From Lepidostoma basale (lineage: Eukaryota; Arthropoda; Insecta; Trichoptera; Lepidostomatidae), in contig JAHDVF020001569.1 of the NCBI GenBank assembly GCA_022606425.2, forward strand, positions 1-64,000: a stretch of 64,000 bases of DNA, in the 5' to 3' direction. This document shows positions 1 through 9,104 of the stretch, one piece after another (the first letter of the stretch is position 1; each line of letters starts with the position of its first letter). The position numbers and the translations under genes are program-made. Under the pieces are notes generated by a model. That model searched no databases. It was not told the DNA's origin and saw nothing but the letters and a program-made list of their open reading frames with translations.

Positions 1-270
1 TTGCATTCACATCGTTTACATATAATTTTTTTACTATTCTTTCTTCATTCGTTCTTTCCATATGTCCAAACCATCTTAATGATCCTTTCATTATTTTGTT
101 CATAAAACCGTCATTTGCACCGCATTCATTTCTTATATTTTCATTCGTACACAGAGTATTCACACATTCGTCTAAGAGATCTCATTTCTACTGCATTTAT
201 TCTACTTTCATCCTTCTTTTGCCAGTTCCATGCTTCGTTTCCATACATGAGGGTCGGTAGAAGAACACCA
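1..270 (-). mobile_element. LINE-A1 fragment, cut by window edge
   Basis: Reverse-strand copy of the LINE-A C-terminal coding tail. It runs from the Cys-Met-Tyr-Gly-Ser start of the tail (around 240) to the Val-Asn-Asp-Val-Asn segment at the window edge, so the 3' end lies outside. Frame breaks are present (the hinge near 150 is altered), so it is not translatable. Part of a retrotransposon reverse-transcriptase ORF downstream of the RT domain. Confidence 0.85.
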
Positions 271-786
271 TAAAGAATAATAAAATGGTTTAAATAGAAA
301 TTCCCAAGTGTTTCATTATATTTAATAATGTCACACTATAAAAAAACATTTTTCTAAATTGTATTTATTAAGTATGTCACAAAAAATTTATAAATAGAAC
401 TTATTTATTAATAGATGCTTCGCTTAAATCATATTGACTGATCAAATACCCTATTCGGAAACCCATAGGATGCATTGCAATTTGATCAGATCAAATTATC
501 ATGAATATTGGATGTGTGTATTATCAACTATGATATACTATACTATATATGTTAATGATTAAATATTTGCTTGTAAATCGTAATTTCCAGAATCGTTGGA
601 TGGATCTATAGCTTCGGGGAACGTACAATTTCCGGGATATGTACTATTGACTATAGGTATTCCCGGAAAACTATCAAACCAGTTGACTAGTAGATGACAT
701 CTGCTAATCAGTCATATCTTGACTAACGACATCATCGACTCACGACCATTTACATTCACGATGGAAAACAATCACAAATACATTAA
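271..786. other. AT-rich non-coding stretch
   Basis: No convincing ORF, RNA or recognisable repeat. A slightly GC-richer patch at 590-770 looks unique and shows no splice-flanked open frame. Confidence 0.5.
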
Positions 787-1185
787 ATAATGGCTTAATA
801 AGGCGAAACATATCATTCCCATTAAAATATAATTAAACTTCTAGAAAACAGACGTTTTCATTCATATTAATTATTTAATATGGAGTGACAATGATGACAA
901 AATTATATGTTAATGATGTAAATGGAACCAGAAATAGAGGAAGACCGAGGAAAACATGACACGATCAAATAAATCAAATATTGAATGACGGTCATGTGAG
1001 GAGTCAGAGAAATCGACGCGCGTGCATGACACGATGTATGAATGTTGAGGAAGCGAAAGAAATATATCAAGAAAAGTTTGGCAGTCCATTATTTTTGCCT
1101 ACCACTTCGGGGAGACGGCGTGATGGTTTGTTAGTTAGTTAATATGGAGTATAACATCAGTGTTTAAAAAACAATAAATAGATCA
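787..1185 (+). repeat. HP1 half copy, split by LINE-A1
   Basis: The left part (787-886) is one arm of the HP1 hairpin, with the GCGAAACAT block and the AACTTCTAGAAAACAGACG block. The right part (1139-1185) is the usual HP1 distal end with a short hairpin (CAGTGTTTAAAAAACAATAAA). The two are separated by a LINE-A1 insertion with a 12-bp duplication, so HP1 was here first. Confidence 0.8.
887..1138 (+). mobile_element. LINE-A1 3' end inserted in HP1
   Basis: Short 5'-truncated LINE-A1: encodes the VNDVNGTRNRGRPRKT region through the MTRCMNVEEA block and ends in a degenerate ACGGCGTGATGG plus TTAG tail. TTAATATGGAGT at 875-886 is repeated at 1139-1150 and is the target-site duplication. An in-frame stop replaces the Trp of the KTWHD motif (ACATGACAC), so it is dead. 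Confidence 0.9.
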
Positions 1186-1785
1186 ACAACAACAACAAAC
1201 CATCACGCCGTTTCCCCGTAGGGATAGGCAGAGATAATGGACCGCCACACTACTCTATCCTGGCACACTTCTCTAGCTTTCTCCACATTCACACAGCAAG
1301 TCATACACGCACGTCGATTCCTCCGACTTCTAACATGACCAACCTTTAAAATTTGATTAATTTGATCATGCCATGTTTTCCTCGGTCTGCCTCAACTCCG
1401 TACTCCATTTACGTAATTAACGTATACTTTCTTAACCATTCTTTCTCCATCCATGCGTTCCATATGTCCGAACCAACGCAACGATCCTTTCATAATTTTG
1501 TGCATAATACTTTCTTCCGCTCTACATTCCTTTCATATCAGCATTTGAGATTCTGTCGAATATCGTTCTACCACACATACGTCTTGTGAACGGCCACAAA
1601 CAAATGAAAGCGAAAACGGCCGTTCACAATAAAACTCCATTGTGAACGGCCGTTTTCGCTTTCATTGATAAATTCTTGTTTCCAATAACTATTTTTAAAG
1701 CTCCATTCACTTTGTTTCCCGCACCAACCCTTCTTTCGACGTCACTATCCGTTCGGCCATCCGCTATGAAAATGCTACCTAAATA
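1186..1785 (-). mobile_element. LINE-A2 3' end with internal inverted duplication
   Basis: Reverse-strand LINE-A2 copy. The 3' end at 1186-1215 has a (GTT)n tail instead of TTAG. The tail coding region (GRPRKTWHDQIN, MNVEKA) runs to about 1590. The upstream part (1640-1785) encodes the conserved segment before the tail (DVERRVGAGNKVNGALK). Between them a piece carrying GTGAACGGCCGTTTTCGC occurs twice in opposite orientation (1584-1630 and 1640-1670), replacing the part that encodes the YGSEAWNWQKKDE region. Not functional. Confidence 0.85.
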
Positions 1786-2050
1786 CAAATAAAAGATCAA
1801 ATTCTAAAATACAGAAGTAAATAAAATGGAATTGACAATCTAAACGGAAAATGTTATTTCGTTTTTTAACCATAGGGTTCAAAGATTATTTATATTATTA
1901 GACGGAATTCGCTACGATTTCTGAAACGTCAATTGCAATAGAATGCATGGGGTAAAGAGATCAAATAAATATCTAACATGTATTTACCTTAAAAATCAAT
2001 CCATATCATACCAAATCTAAAATAAATCATTTATTATTTCTTAATCAATA
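1786..2050. other. AT-rich non-coding stretch
   Basis: No ORF or repeat recognised. Confidence 0.4.
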
Positions 2051-2235
2051 ATTGACGGCCACAGAGGGGTCGGCAAAAGACATCTCCCCTGGCTTCGAAA
2101 CATCCAAGAATGGACTGCGTCAAAACTGTGGAGGGGTTTGTTTCGCGTCACCCAGGACAGGGTAGATTTCTCCCAGATGGTCGTCAACGTCGAGGGGACC
2201 CGGCAGGACACGTGAAGAAGAAGGAGAAGACCCAA
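2051..2235 (+). mobile_element. LINE-C 3' end fragment
   Basis: Degenerate copy of the last ~60 codons of LINE-C: traces of GRRQTSWLRNIQEW, then the region corresponding to FAEVIANVGGTRQGT, then the (AAG)n-like tail at 2212-2230. Frameshifted in several places. Confidence 0.75.
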
Positions 2236-2300
2236 TAATTTAAAACTCCATATTATAAATCATTAATATAAATGAAAATGTCTGTTTTATAGAAGTTAGA
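2236..2300. repeat. HP1 arm fragment
   Basis: Matches the outer HP1 arm (AAACTCCATATTATAAAT, then the AAATGAAAATGTCTGTTTT block). Confidence 0.6.
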
Positions 2301-2349
2301 TTATATAGTCCATTGTTTTGGCCGAAACACTATGATACTTCATCAATAT

Positions 2350-2535
2350 TACTGTTAAAATTTCAAACACTGTTATAATATCACAATTTCTTTTTATTCA
2401 CTGAGAGTGTCGCGATAGCCGTTTCGCCAACCGATGTTGGCATCATCAGGTATTACAATAAACTGTTCAAACAGTCTCAGTGAATAGAAAGAAATTGTGA
2501 TATTATAACAGTGTTTTAAATTTTAACAGTAGTTA
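2350..2535 (-). repeat. Long inverted repeat with hammerhead-like loop
   Basis: Two arms of about 60 bp (2350-2410 and 2471-2533) are near-perfect reverse complements. The loop between them carries the hammerhead-like core at 2414-2449. The arms hold the CACAATTTCTTT block that also follows the other copies of this repeat at 9040 and 40700. Confidence 0.8.
2414..2449 (-). ncRNA. Hammerhead-ribozyme-like core (copy 1)
   Basis: Read on the minus strand: CTGATGA, one extra T, then a perfect 6-bp helix II (GCCAAC, loop ATCG, GTTGGC), then GAAAC, a 4-nt loop and ATC where GTC is expected. Core bases C3 to A9, G12 to A15.1, U16.1 and C17 are all present; position 16.2 is A instead of G. Helix I is supplied only weakly next to the core and by the long outer arms. 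Ribozyme activity is inferred, not shown. Confidence 0.55.
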
Positions 2536-2815
2536 TATTATACAATATTTTATGGGAATGACATGTTTAGCCTTTCTAGGGCATTATCAAATGTAGTTAA
2601 AATCAAGAGATTTGTTGCTTTTATACACAAGTTAAAGGAACAGAATACGTCAATTAAGATAATTTACGTATTCTGCTCCTTTAATTCATTTATAAAAGGG
2701 TCAACGTGCTTGTTTTCGCTACATTTGATAATGCCTTAGGAATGCGAAACATGTCATTCCCATAAAACATAGACTTCTGGAAGACGTTTTAATTCGTACG
2801 AATATCAAATATCAA
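2535..2815. repeat. HP1 inverted dimer with 120-bp spacer
   Basis: Left arm (2545-2600) and right arm (2715-2800) are inverted copies of the HP1 arm (GGGAATGACATGTTT against AAACATGTCATTCCC). The spacer holds a second, smaller inverted repeat (GAACAGAATACGT against ACGTATTCTGCTC). Confidence 0.75.
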
Positions 2816-3629
2816 ATAAATGAAATTGAGATATCAAATAAATTATTGTACACATTACAGAAAATTCATTTGTTCGAAGATCGACATTATCCATTGAAAA
2901 AGTATATTTTTTAAATAACAATTTCGTAAATATTCATGTTTTAAACATTACGAAAATTTACCTTGCAAAATTCTGTGTAAAATTATTCAAGGTAATAATG
3001 TTTAGTTGGTACAGTATTTACCTACATAGACCACAAATAATAATGACGATAATTATTTTCCAACATGGCAACGTTCGTAGATTTGACCATAGATTTTCTA
3101 CCTCGTTTCGAAACGCGAAAATGGAACATCAAACAAGATGGCTGACGCCGTCCGGTCAGACGGGTTGGCTCGCCTCAGTGCAAATTATTGACACGACCAT
3201 AATATGTCCACCGCTCGCGGCCTTGCCGCATCCTCCCACTTCGTCGGAATTTTCCGGAATCGATCGGCAACGTGGAAGCATCAAATAATAGGAGAGAGAT
3301 CATCTCAGAAATCTTTGAAATGTCGAACATGCAAGTAAACAATATGTCATATTTTAAAACTTGCATGTTACCAATTTTAGATTTTGTAGGCTAACAAATT
3401 GTTTGATGAAACATAAGTATAAATCAAAAAAGTTCAAAGATTATTAACTTTACTCATACAATAAACTATTTTGAAGATTAATAGTATTTGATTAATAACC
3501 ATAACCGCTAAAATTGAAGAAATTTTACATTTTATTGGAGTGACATGTTCACCTTACGGAGACATCTTAAATTTTAATGTTTTACCATAAACAATATTGT
3601 CGTAAACGATTTTTCATATGATTTAATGA
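2816..3629. other. Non-coding stretch, partly unique
   Basis: Mostly AT-rich. A GC-richer block at 3115-3290 has a short open frame on the plus strand but no splice sites or family resemblance I can defend. A weak HP1-like remnant (GGAGTGACATGTTCACC) lies near 3540. Confidence 0.4.
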
Positions 3630-3815
3630 TAAATACGAATAAAAACGTCGTTTAAAACGTCTTTTTTCTAGAAGTTTTATTATTTTTTTATGGTAATGAC
3701 ATGTATCGCCCTTCTAAGGCATTATCAAATATAATAAACCTTCTAGAAAACTGACGTTTTCATTCGTATTAATTATTTAATATGGACTTTTACATTATTA
3801 TGACAGATCTAATGA
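3630..3815. repeat. HP1 compact dimer
   Basis: Two HP1 arms head to head with almost no spacer: CTAGAAGTTTTATT near 3670 and AACCTTCTAGAAAACTGACG near 3738. The outer ends run into the usual TTATTTAATATGGA end at about 3775. Confidence 0.75.
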
Positions 3816-3904
3816 TTTTACTGAAATCCCTTGATGGAAGTTTATTTCAATAATTTCATGTCTTTATTTCGACAGAAACATTTTTTTGTTCAATTATTCG
3901 TATA

Positions 3905-4020
3905 TTCATTTATTTATTTATTTAATAAGGGTAACATACAGCGATATCAATAAAATATATATAATAAAACATTTAGAATAATTCAAATAAAGCCAATTAC
4001 ATGTTACCACATTTTGATCA
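3905..4020. repeat. Dispersed repeat with (TTTA)n end
   Basis: Begins with TTTATTTATTTA, then a block with ACATACAGCGATATCAATA and GCCAATTACATG. The same blocks recur at 40972-41160 and, shorter, at 48570-48640. Origin unknown; the (TTTA)n start reads as a (TAAA)n tail on the other strand. Confidence 0.6.
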
Positions 4021-4324
4021 ACTAACAGCGTTGACATTGTGAATTTTCATAATAGCGATTTTTTTATTAATTAAAACACTGTATTTTCCTGAATTCAGTT
4101 ATTTTTCTCGATGTTACAAAGATTTCCTACATTCATCATCGGAAGAACGATATAAACTAATGTACTCTCGACGATCCCCGATGATGAAGGTATAAAACTT
4201 TCGAAATCTTTCAAAAACAATAAACTCATACTATTAAGACTCAATTTATATATTTTTTGGTTATTTGATTGTGTTCGATATTAGAAACTTTATATATTAT
4301 TTTGGGTATAAACTAGCATCATTC

Positions 4325-4435
4325 TTCTTCTTTCCCTTTGCCATTTCCCATCATCTGGGGTCGGCCTTCCTCGTACGAAAACGCCAAACTATTATATTTT
4401 GACTCATCTCCACTGTCAGGTTCTCGCGTTGTATA
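4325..4435 (-). mobile_element. LINE-L 3' end fragment
   Basis: Shares its sequence with 32905-33010 (CCCATCATCTGGGGTCGGCC). On the minus strand this is the end of a non-LTR ORF with an (AAG)n-like terminus. 5'-truncated. Confidence 0.65.
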
Positions 4436-4560
4436 AACTAGCATTATTGTTGGTCAAATATGATTTTTTTATATAAATATTATCATATTTTTAACAGTTG
4501 GAAGTGTCAAAGAACAAAATGTCAATGTTTGAATCTAAATACTCACAAATGATCTAGATA

Positions 4561-5741
4561 GGGGAGCACGGGTAGGAGTGAACCACTTTTTTTTAAAACC
4601 GTTGTTCTGGGGAAAGGAAACAAGATAAACCAGCAGAGTAAGCTCCCTATGTTAGCTACGTTTATTGTTTATGTGATGGTAATAAAACAAATTTGATAAT
4701 ATGTTTAAGTTCTTTATAATTTGAGTAAATACAGCAAGACACCTACTGGCTCACTTCTACCCGTGTACGGGTAGGATTGAACCAAGTAGTGGCTTGAGTT
4801 GAAACATTTACATGATGGTGGTATTATTAATATAAAACCAGCTAAAAGTATAACAATGTTTAGCCTAAATATTTATTTCACTCAAGGTAATATAAAAATA
4901 ATGTAATCAAAGTAAAAATGAAGAGAAATAAGTATTAAAATATTATAACAAATTAATGAAGGTAATAAAAAAAGACGAAAAATCAGCGAACGTTAATACA
5001 ATCAAATTGAACCGGAAATTTGTAATGGCAGTGTTGTCTTTTTGTTGTGCCTGAATACCTTGGCTGGGGAAGTGTCAATCTAACATCATTTAGAGCTACC
5101 GTAGAAATATCAGGAATGTCTGGCATCATAAAAAAATACCCTTTTTACGCAGAAAACTAATGGTAATCTCTTGTCTTACATTATCAAAACTTATACCTTC
5201 CCAACATAGTATATATCAGACTTTTTAGCAATAGTAAATTTAACTAAGACGAAGCTCCCTTCACCAGGATCTCCATTGAAATCATTATGTGAATATGGTT
5301 CTTCTTCTTCTGATTCATCTTCGCTGATCATCAAGTCTTGATGAATATTTCTGGGTTTTTTAACCAGCTTTTCATTACATGACCTGTTCATAATTTCCTC
5401 CTTTTCAGGAGTATCCGTAGCAATCATTGATCGACCTTTTTTCCTTCCCTTTCTCATGTCACTCCTTTTTCCTGCCTTTGAAATTCTGAGGGCTAACAAA
5501 TATACCAGATGATGACGGCTGATCAGCTATGATAACAATGTCATTTTGTCCGACAGCTTGAGAAGACGAAATTATGTGATGAGTTGCGGAAGAGATGGAC
5601 TCTTCTATATGCATAGCTCTGTCTGTAACAGCACGAGTATGTGACACGTTGGTCAAGTTAGAACATGTTTCCAATCTTGTTTCACAGTAATATGGTCAAT
5701 GGTTCACTCCTCCCCGTGGCTCACTTCTACCCGTGCTCCCC
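4561..5741 (-). mobile_element. pogo-like DNA transposon, deletion derivative
   Basis: A 1181-bp element flanked by TA on each side (4559-4560 and 5742-5743). Terminal inverted repeats start GGGGAGCACGGGTAG and match over 25 bp with 2 mismatches. A second copy of the terminal motif lies inside (4748-4784). The minus strand holds only the C-terminal end of a DDE transposase; the catalytic region is gone. TA duplication and the C-terminal signature fit the pogo/Tigger group of Tc1-mariner elements. Confidence 0.85.
5191..5674 (-). pseudogene. C-terminal remnant of pogo/Tigger-type transposase
   Basis: Two overlapping minus-strand frames (5459-5674 and 5191-5499) make up one broken gene. The second carries SKAGKRSD..RKGRKKGRS followed by ATDTPEKEE, the basic segment plus TDTPEK motif seen at the C-terminus of pogo-like (DDE_1) transposases, then an acidic stretch and GSFVLVKFTIAKKSDIYYVG, a typical terminal fold in these proteins. 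A frameshift lies at about 5475-5490. No helix-turn-helix or DDE region remains, so it cannot transpose by itself. The family assignment rests on recalled motif resemblance. Confidence 0.65.
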
Positions 5742-5767
5742 TACTCATTTTACTTTTACGTTTTCTA

Positions 5768-6000
5768 GCATGGATTGGACATTTATGCCGAGCCGAAGAG
5801 ACCAGAGCAATCAATCCCTGTACGCGTCAAGACAAACCGGAGTAAGACCTCAAGGAAGACGTAGACAGCACCTAATGGATCATGTTCTGGCTGTTTTGGC
5901 TAGGTTGAGCGAAACGGACTACTAGAAGCAACGCAGGATCGAGGAACTTCAATAAAACCATCAAGGAGGCTAAAATTCTTCAAGAGTTGTAGAGCCATTG
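5768..6000 (+). mobile_element. LINE-D 3' end fragment
   Basis: Encodes the tail of LINE-D: a degenerate match to AWIGHVCRAEETRAIK, then RPQGRRRQHLMDHVLAVLAR and the SDCWEQ-like end, with stops. Same family as 18135-18310 (+) and 29640-30160 (-). 5'-truncated. Confidence 0.75.
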
Positions 6001-6019
6001 GAAGTAAGTAAATAACTAA

Positions 6020-6330
6020 CTATCTAACTACATATCACGCAGTCTCCCGAAGGGGTAGGCAGAAAGAATGGACTGTTACACATTTCTCTCTTATCATACT
6101 TCTTTAGCTTCCTTATTAATAATGAATCGTGTCATGCACGCACGTCGATTTATCCGACTCCTCACGTAGCCAACATTAAATATATGATTTCGCGCCACGT
6201 TTTCCTCGGTCTTCCTCTAATTCTAGTTCCATTGACATCGTTAATATATCCTTTTTTTACCATTCTTTCTTCATTCATTCTTTCAATGTGTCCAAACCAT
6301 CTTAATGTTCCTTTCATTACTTTGTTCTTC
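6020..6330 (-). mobile_element. LINE-A1 3' end fragment
   Basis: Begins with the reversed TTAG tail and the YPFGETA end (near 6050), through GRPRKTW, to the MKGTLRWFGHIERMNEE region at about 6320. Several stops. It abuts the LINE-O fragment at its 5' side. Confidence 0.8.
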
Positions 6331-6500
6331 TCTTCTTCTTCTCTAAGTGCCGTCTCCTCTGCGAAGGTTGGCGGTCATCAGGGCTATTTTTACCTTGAAG
6401 ACTGCGGTCCTGTGGTGCTACTTCCGAACCATTATTTTATTTTGTGCAGCCAAGAGATTCTTCGTCCTCATCTTCCTGGTATTTTTCCCTCACTTATAAC
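6331..6500 (-). mobile_element. LINE-O 3' end fragment
   Basis: Minus strand ends with MTANLRRGDGT-like coding followed by an (AGA)n run (6331-6345). Upstream, EDEESLGW is recognisable. This is the common non-LTR tail that ends in LRR.DGT. Only copy in the window. Confidence 0.55.
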
Positions 6501-6719
6501 TCGTAACATTAAAATAAAAAACAGTGAAATTATAATAAAATAAAGAGTAATAATTAAATGATCAAAAGTTAAGGCGTTAACACTGTGGAATTCCATTATT
6601 AAAAACTTTGTAATTGAAAAATAGTATTGTACCTATATTTTCTACTTTAATAATAAAGTGGAAAATATACAGTGTTAAAAAAAATTACGTTGTTATTTGA
6701 AATTTCATGGTAGAAGTTT
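6501..6719. repeat. AT-rich stretch with small hairpin
   Basis: Contains an intact inverted repeat at 6630-6690 (TATTTTCTACTTTAATA facing ATAAAGTGGAAAATA). The same hairpin is split by a LINE-A1 at 7805-8345. A piece of the PLE 3' end (GTGGAATTCCAT) lies at about 6585. Confidence 0.55.
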
Positions 6720-7010
6720 ATTGTCTTATTATTGTCCTATTCTTCCTTGTTGTAGACCTATGTGCTCTGTTCTCCAGAGTGTAGCTCCTCCTGTGAAGAA
6801 GACTCCCAGCTGTCCTTCCATCTTTTAGGGGGTCTTTCACGAGGACGAGTCGCAAGAGGCTGAATATGCAATACAATATCGGGGAGTCTGCTGGAGTCAT
6901 TCTTTGAACATGACCGTACCAATCCCTTTTTCGCTGTATGCTCCTTATAATATCCTCACGTTCATTGTCTTCTTCTTCTTCTTCTTTGTGTCTTGTCACA
7001 CCTCCGTGGT
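6720..7010 (-). mobile_element. LINE-I 3' end fragment
   Basis: Minus strand encodes RSIQRKRDWYGHVQRM, the arthropod LINE tail form, then a frameshifted Pro/Lys-rich segment (TP.KMEGQLGVFFTG) and a final RKNR. A second, poorer copy is at 13745-13905. Confidence 0.65.
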
Positions 7011-7565
7011 GCATAGGGCCTCAAGGAACCTTCTCCACCCGACTCTATCGCATGCCTGATGCCTAACATCACCAAGTGAGGCCTGCCGCCTTAACCTCGT
7101 CCTGCAGGGTTCTTCTCCAGGTGGCTCTAGGTCTGCCTCGCTTTCTCTTTCCCCCCATAGGGGACTAGTCTAGTGCACCCTGAGCGATGCAGGCTGGGTT
7201 CCGTCTCAGAGTGTGACCGATCCACTGCCATTTAATTGGCTTTTCGCCTGCCGTAATCCAGAGAGCGGCATTTGACACTGTCTGGGGCCAATAGATTTTG
7301 AATATTGAGCGAAGGCGCCTATTTATAAACACCTGGAGTTTACCAATAACGTCCGCGGTAGACTTCCAAGTCTCACATCCATACAGCAGTACGCTTTTAA
7401 CGCTACTGCTGAATATTTGGAGCTAGAGCTTTCTCGAAATGATACCGGAGCGCCATACAGGGCGAAGCATAGCGAAAGCTCCCCTTGCGTTGTTAAGTCT
7501 GCTGGCTACATCTTCCTCCGTACCTCTCGAGCCCGCTATCATACTACCGAGGTAGCACGTTCATT
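7011..7565 (-). mobile_element. LINE-H 3' end
   Basis: Minus strand encodes, in order, SRLNNARGAFAMLRPVWRS, VLLYGCETWKSTADV, a RRLRSIFKIYWP segment, KPIKWQWIGHTLRRNP and KRKRGRPRATWRRTLQDE, with stops and frame changes. This order is the standard C-terminal part of a non-LTR retrotransposon ORF2. A fragment of the same family sits at 16140-16215. Confidence 0.8.
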
Positions 7566-7584
7566 GTAAATAGATCAAATAAAA

Positions 7585-7760
7585 TAACATTTTTTAAATG
7601 TGTATTAAGTTTAAAATCCAATTATGGTTGTATATTCGACCACTTTCGGCAGCTTGCTGCCATCTTCTGGTTTCCAGAAATAAATGGCAGCGAGCTGCCG
7701 AAACCGGTTGAAGACACAAACATAAATGGATTTTAACTTAATATACATTTAAAAAATAAT
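7585..7760. repeat. Inverted repeat with hammerhead-like half cores
   Basis: Arms of about 57 bp (7590-7650 and 7700-7755) are inverted copies. Minus strand at 7625-7675 reads CAGAAGA, extra T, perfect helix II GGCAGC/GCTGCC, GAAAG, GTC. Plus strand at 7686-7715 reads GGCAGC/GCTGCC, GAAAC, CG, GTT but lacks the CUGANGA box. A third trace is at 26085-26115. Confidence 0.55.
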
Positions 7761-7804
7761 ATTTATATTTAAATTATTTACAATGAACTTCTTCGATTAA
7801 TTTT

Positions 7805-8345
7805 CAAATAAAAGTATTTTTTAACACTGTGTATTTTTCACTTTAATATAACTAACTAACTAACTAACCATCACGCCGTCTCCCCTCAGGGATAGGCAGA
7901 AAGAGTGAACTGTCACACTGTTCTATTCTGACATATTTCTCTCGATTCCTCAACATTCATACATCGTGTCATGCACGCGCGTCGATTTCTCTGACTCCTC
8001 ACATGGCCGACATTCAATGTTTGATTTATTTGATCGTGCCACGTTTTCCTCGGTCTTCCTCTATTTCTGGTTCCATTTACATCGTTAACAAATAATTTTT
8101 TTATCATTCTTTCTTCATTCATTCTTTCCATATGTCCAAACCATCTTAACGATCCTTTCATTATTTTGTTTATAACACCATCATTCGCACCGCATTCACT
8201 TCTTATATTTTCATTCGACACTCTATCATACAAAGAATATCCACACATTCGTCTATGAGATCTCATTTCTACTGCATTTATTCTACTTTCATCCTTCTTT
8301 TGCCAGTTCCATGCGTCATGTAATATTAAAGTGGAAAATATAGGT
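7805..8345. repeat. Small hairpin split by LINE-A1
   Basis: CACTGTGTATTTTTCACTTTAATAT-type sequence on the left is the reverse complement of the right flank (ATATTAAAGTGGAAAATA). Intact counterpart at 6630-6690. TAATAT on both sides of the LINE is a likely 6-bp target duplication. Confidence 0.6.
7848..8317 (-). mobile_element. LINE-A1 copy, long open tail
   Basis: A mostly open minus-strand frame covers NWQKKDESRINAVEMR through RRMCGYSLYDRVSNENIRSE, the SLRWFGHMERMNEERM block, GRPRKTWHDQINQ and MTRCMNVEE. The frame is lost close to the 3' end, where the usual GETA terminus is out of phase. A (TTAG)n tail lies at 7848-7870. The start is truncated within the Ala-Trp-Asn-Trp motif. Confidence 0.9.
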
Positions 8346-8869
8346 ACAGTGCTGTTTTTCAATTCTAAAGTTTTAAAGTATTCTTTTTATAAATCGTAAG
8401 TCCGTTTACTTTTTAGTAATGTCGCGGCCTTCAACATATTTAGCATAAGTTCCCTTTTATATTTTCAGACCTCTGTATTCTAACATCTTTACAAAATTCC
8501 CGCCCATCCGACGACGACGTTGAAGTGATGACATATTTCAATATTTTAACACCTCCATCCATGGAAAAACCAATCAACATGTAATGTAACACAGAATGTA
8601 AGTTTTTAGCACTGACACGATACAAATTACTATAAATCATCTCCGAAAGAAGTGACTAAGTACCTACTTAATTAGGTACTCGAAAAAAATTGAGGTGTTA
8701 AGGAAACAACGATTTTTTTTTATCATCTTTAAAGTATCTCGGTAGACGTTCTTTATAATATTTTTTTAATTGAGATAATCCACTGTTTTTTCGGAAACAC
8801 TTTGATATTTCAACATTATTAACTGTTGTTAACCAAAAATTTGACAGTTGACAGTTGATTTGTAGTTAA
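8346..8869. other. Non-coding stretch
   Basis: No gene found. At 8775-8815 a block resembling the 2300-2345 repeat (CCACTGTTTTTTCGGAAACAC) occurs. Confidence 0.4.
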
Positions 8870-9065
8870 TGCGTTTTGCCATTTTACCCAGTTGCTCAAT
8901 AAAGGTGTCGAAAATTGGACTTCACGATTGCGCTTCATTCGAGCTAGCCGTGGCGCTCATATGCCCATCATTGTAACACCTGATGATGTCAACATAGGTT
9001 GACGAAACAGGTGTCGCGAAGAATAAAAATACAATTGTGATACATAAAACAAAGTTTATTTTAAT
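8870..9065 (+). repeat. Dispersed repeat carrying hammerhead-like core 2
   Basis: The left half (8870-8972, including GCTAGCCGTGGCGCTCATAT) recurs on the opposite strand at 37670-37930. The right half holds the core and the block AATACAATTGTGATACATAA, which also follows the core at 40646. Confidence 0.65.
8980..9015 (+). ncRNA. Hammerhead-ribozyme-like core (copy 2)
   Basis: CTGATGA, one extra T, helix II GTCAAC/GTTGAC with loop ATAG, GAAAC, AGGT, GTC. All invariant core bases are there and the cleavage site would follow C 9015. Helix I next to the core is weak (first pair C-G, then a mismatch). Confidence 0.6.
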
Positions 9066-9104
9066 TTAACAGTGTATAATAATCAAGTATAGTTATTTTC
9101 ATCA

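Noticed and set aside
4121..4230. Possible hammerhead (CCCGATGATGAAGG...CGAAATC)
   Set aside because: The CUGANGA box is not in register and helix II is poor; only a weak inverted repeat is visible.
6184..6543. 119-codon plus-strand frame
   Set aside because: Antisense of LINE-A1 joined to LINE-O antisense.
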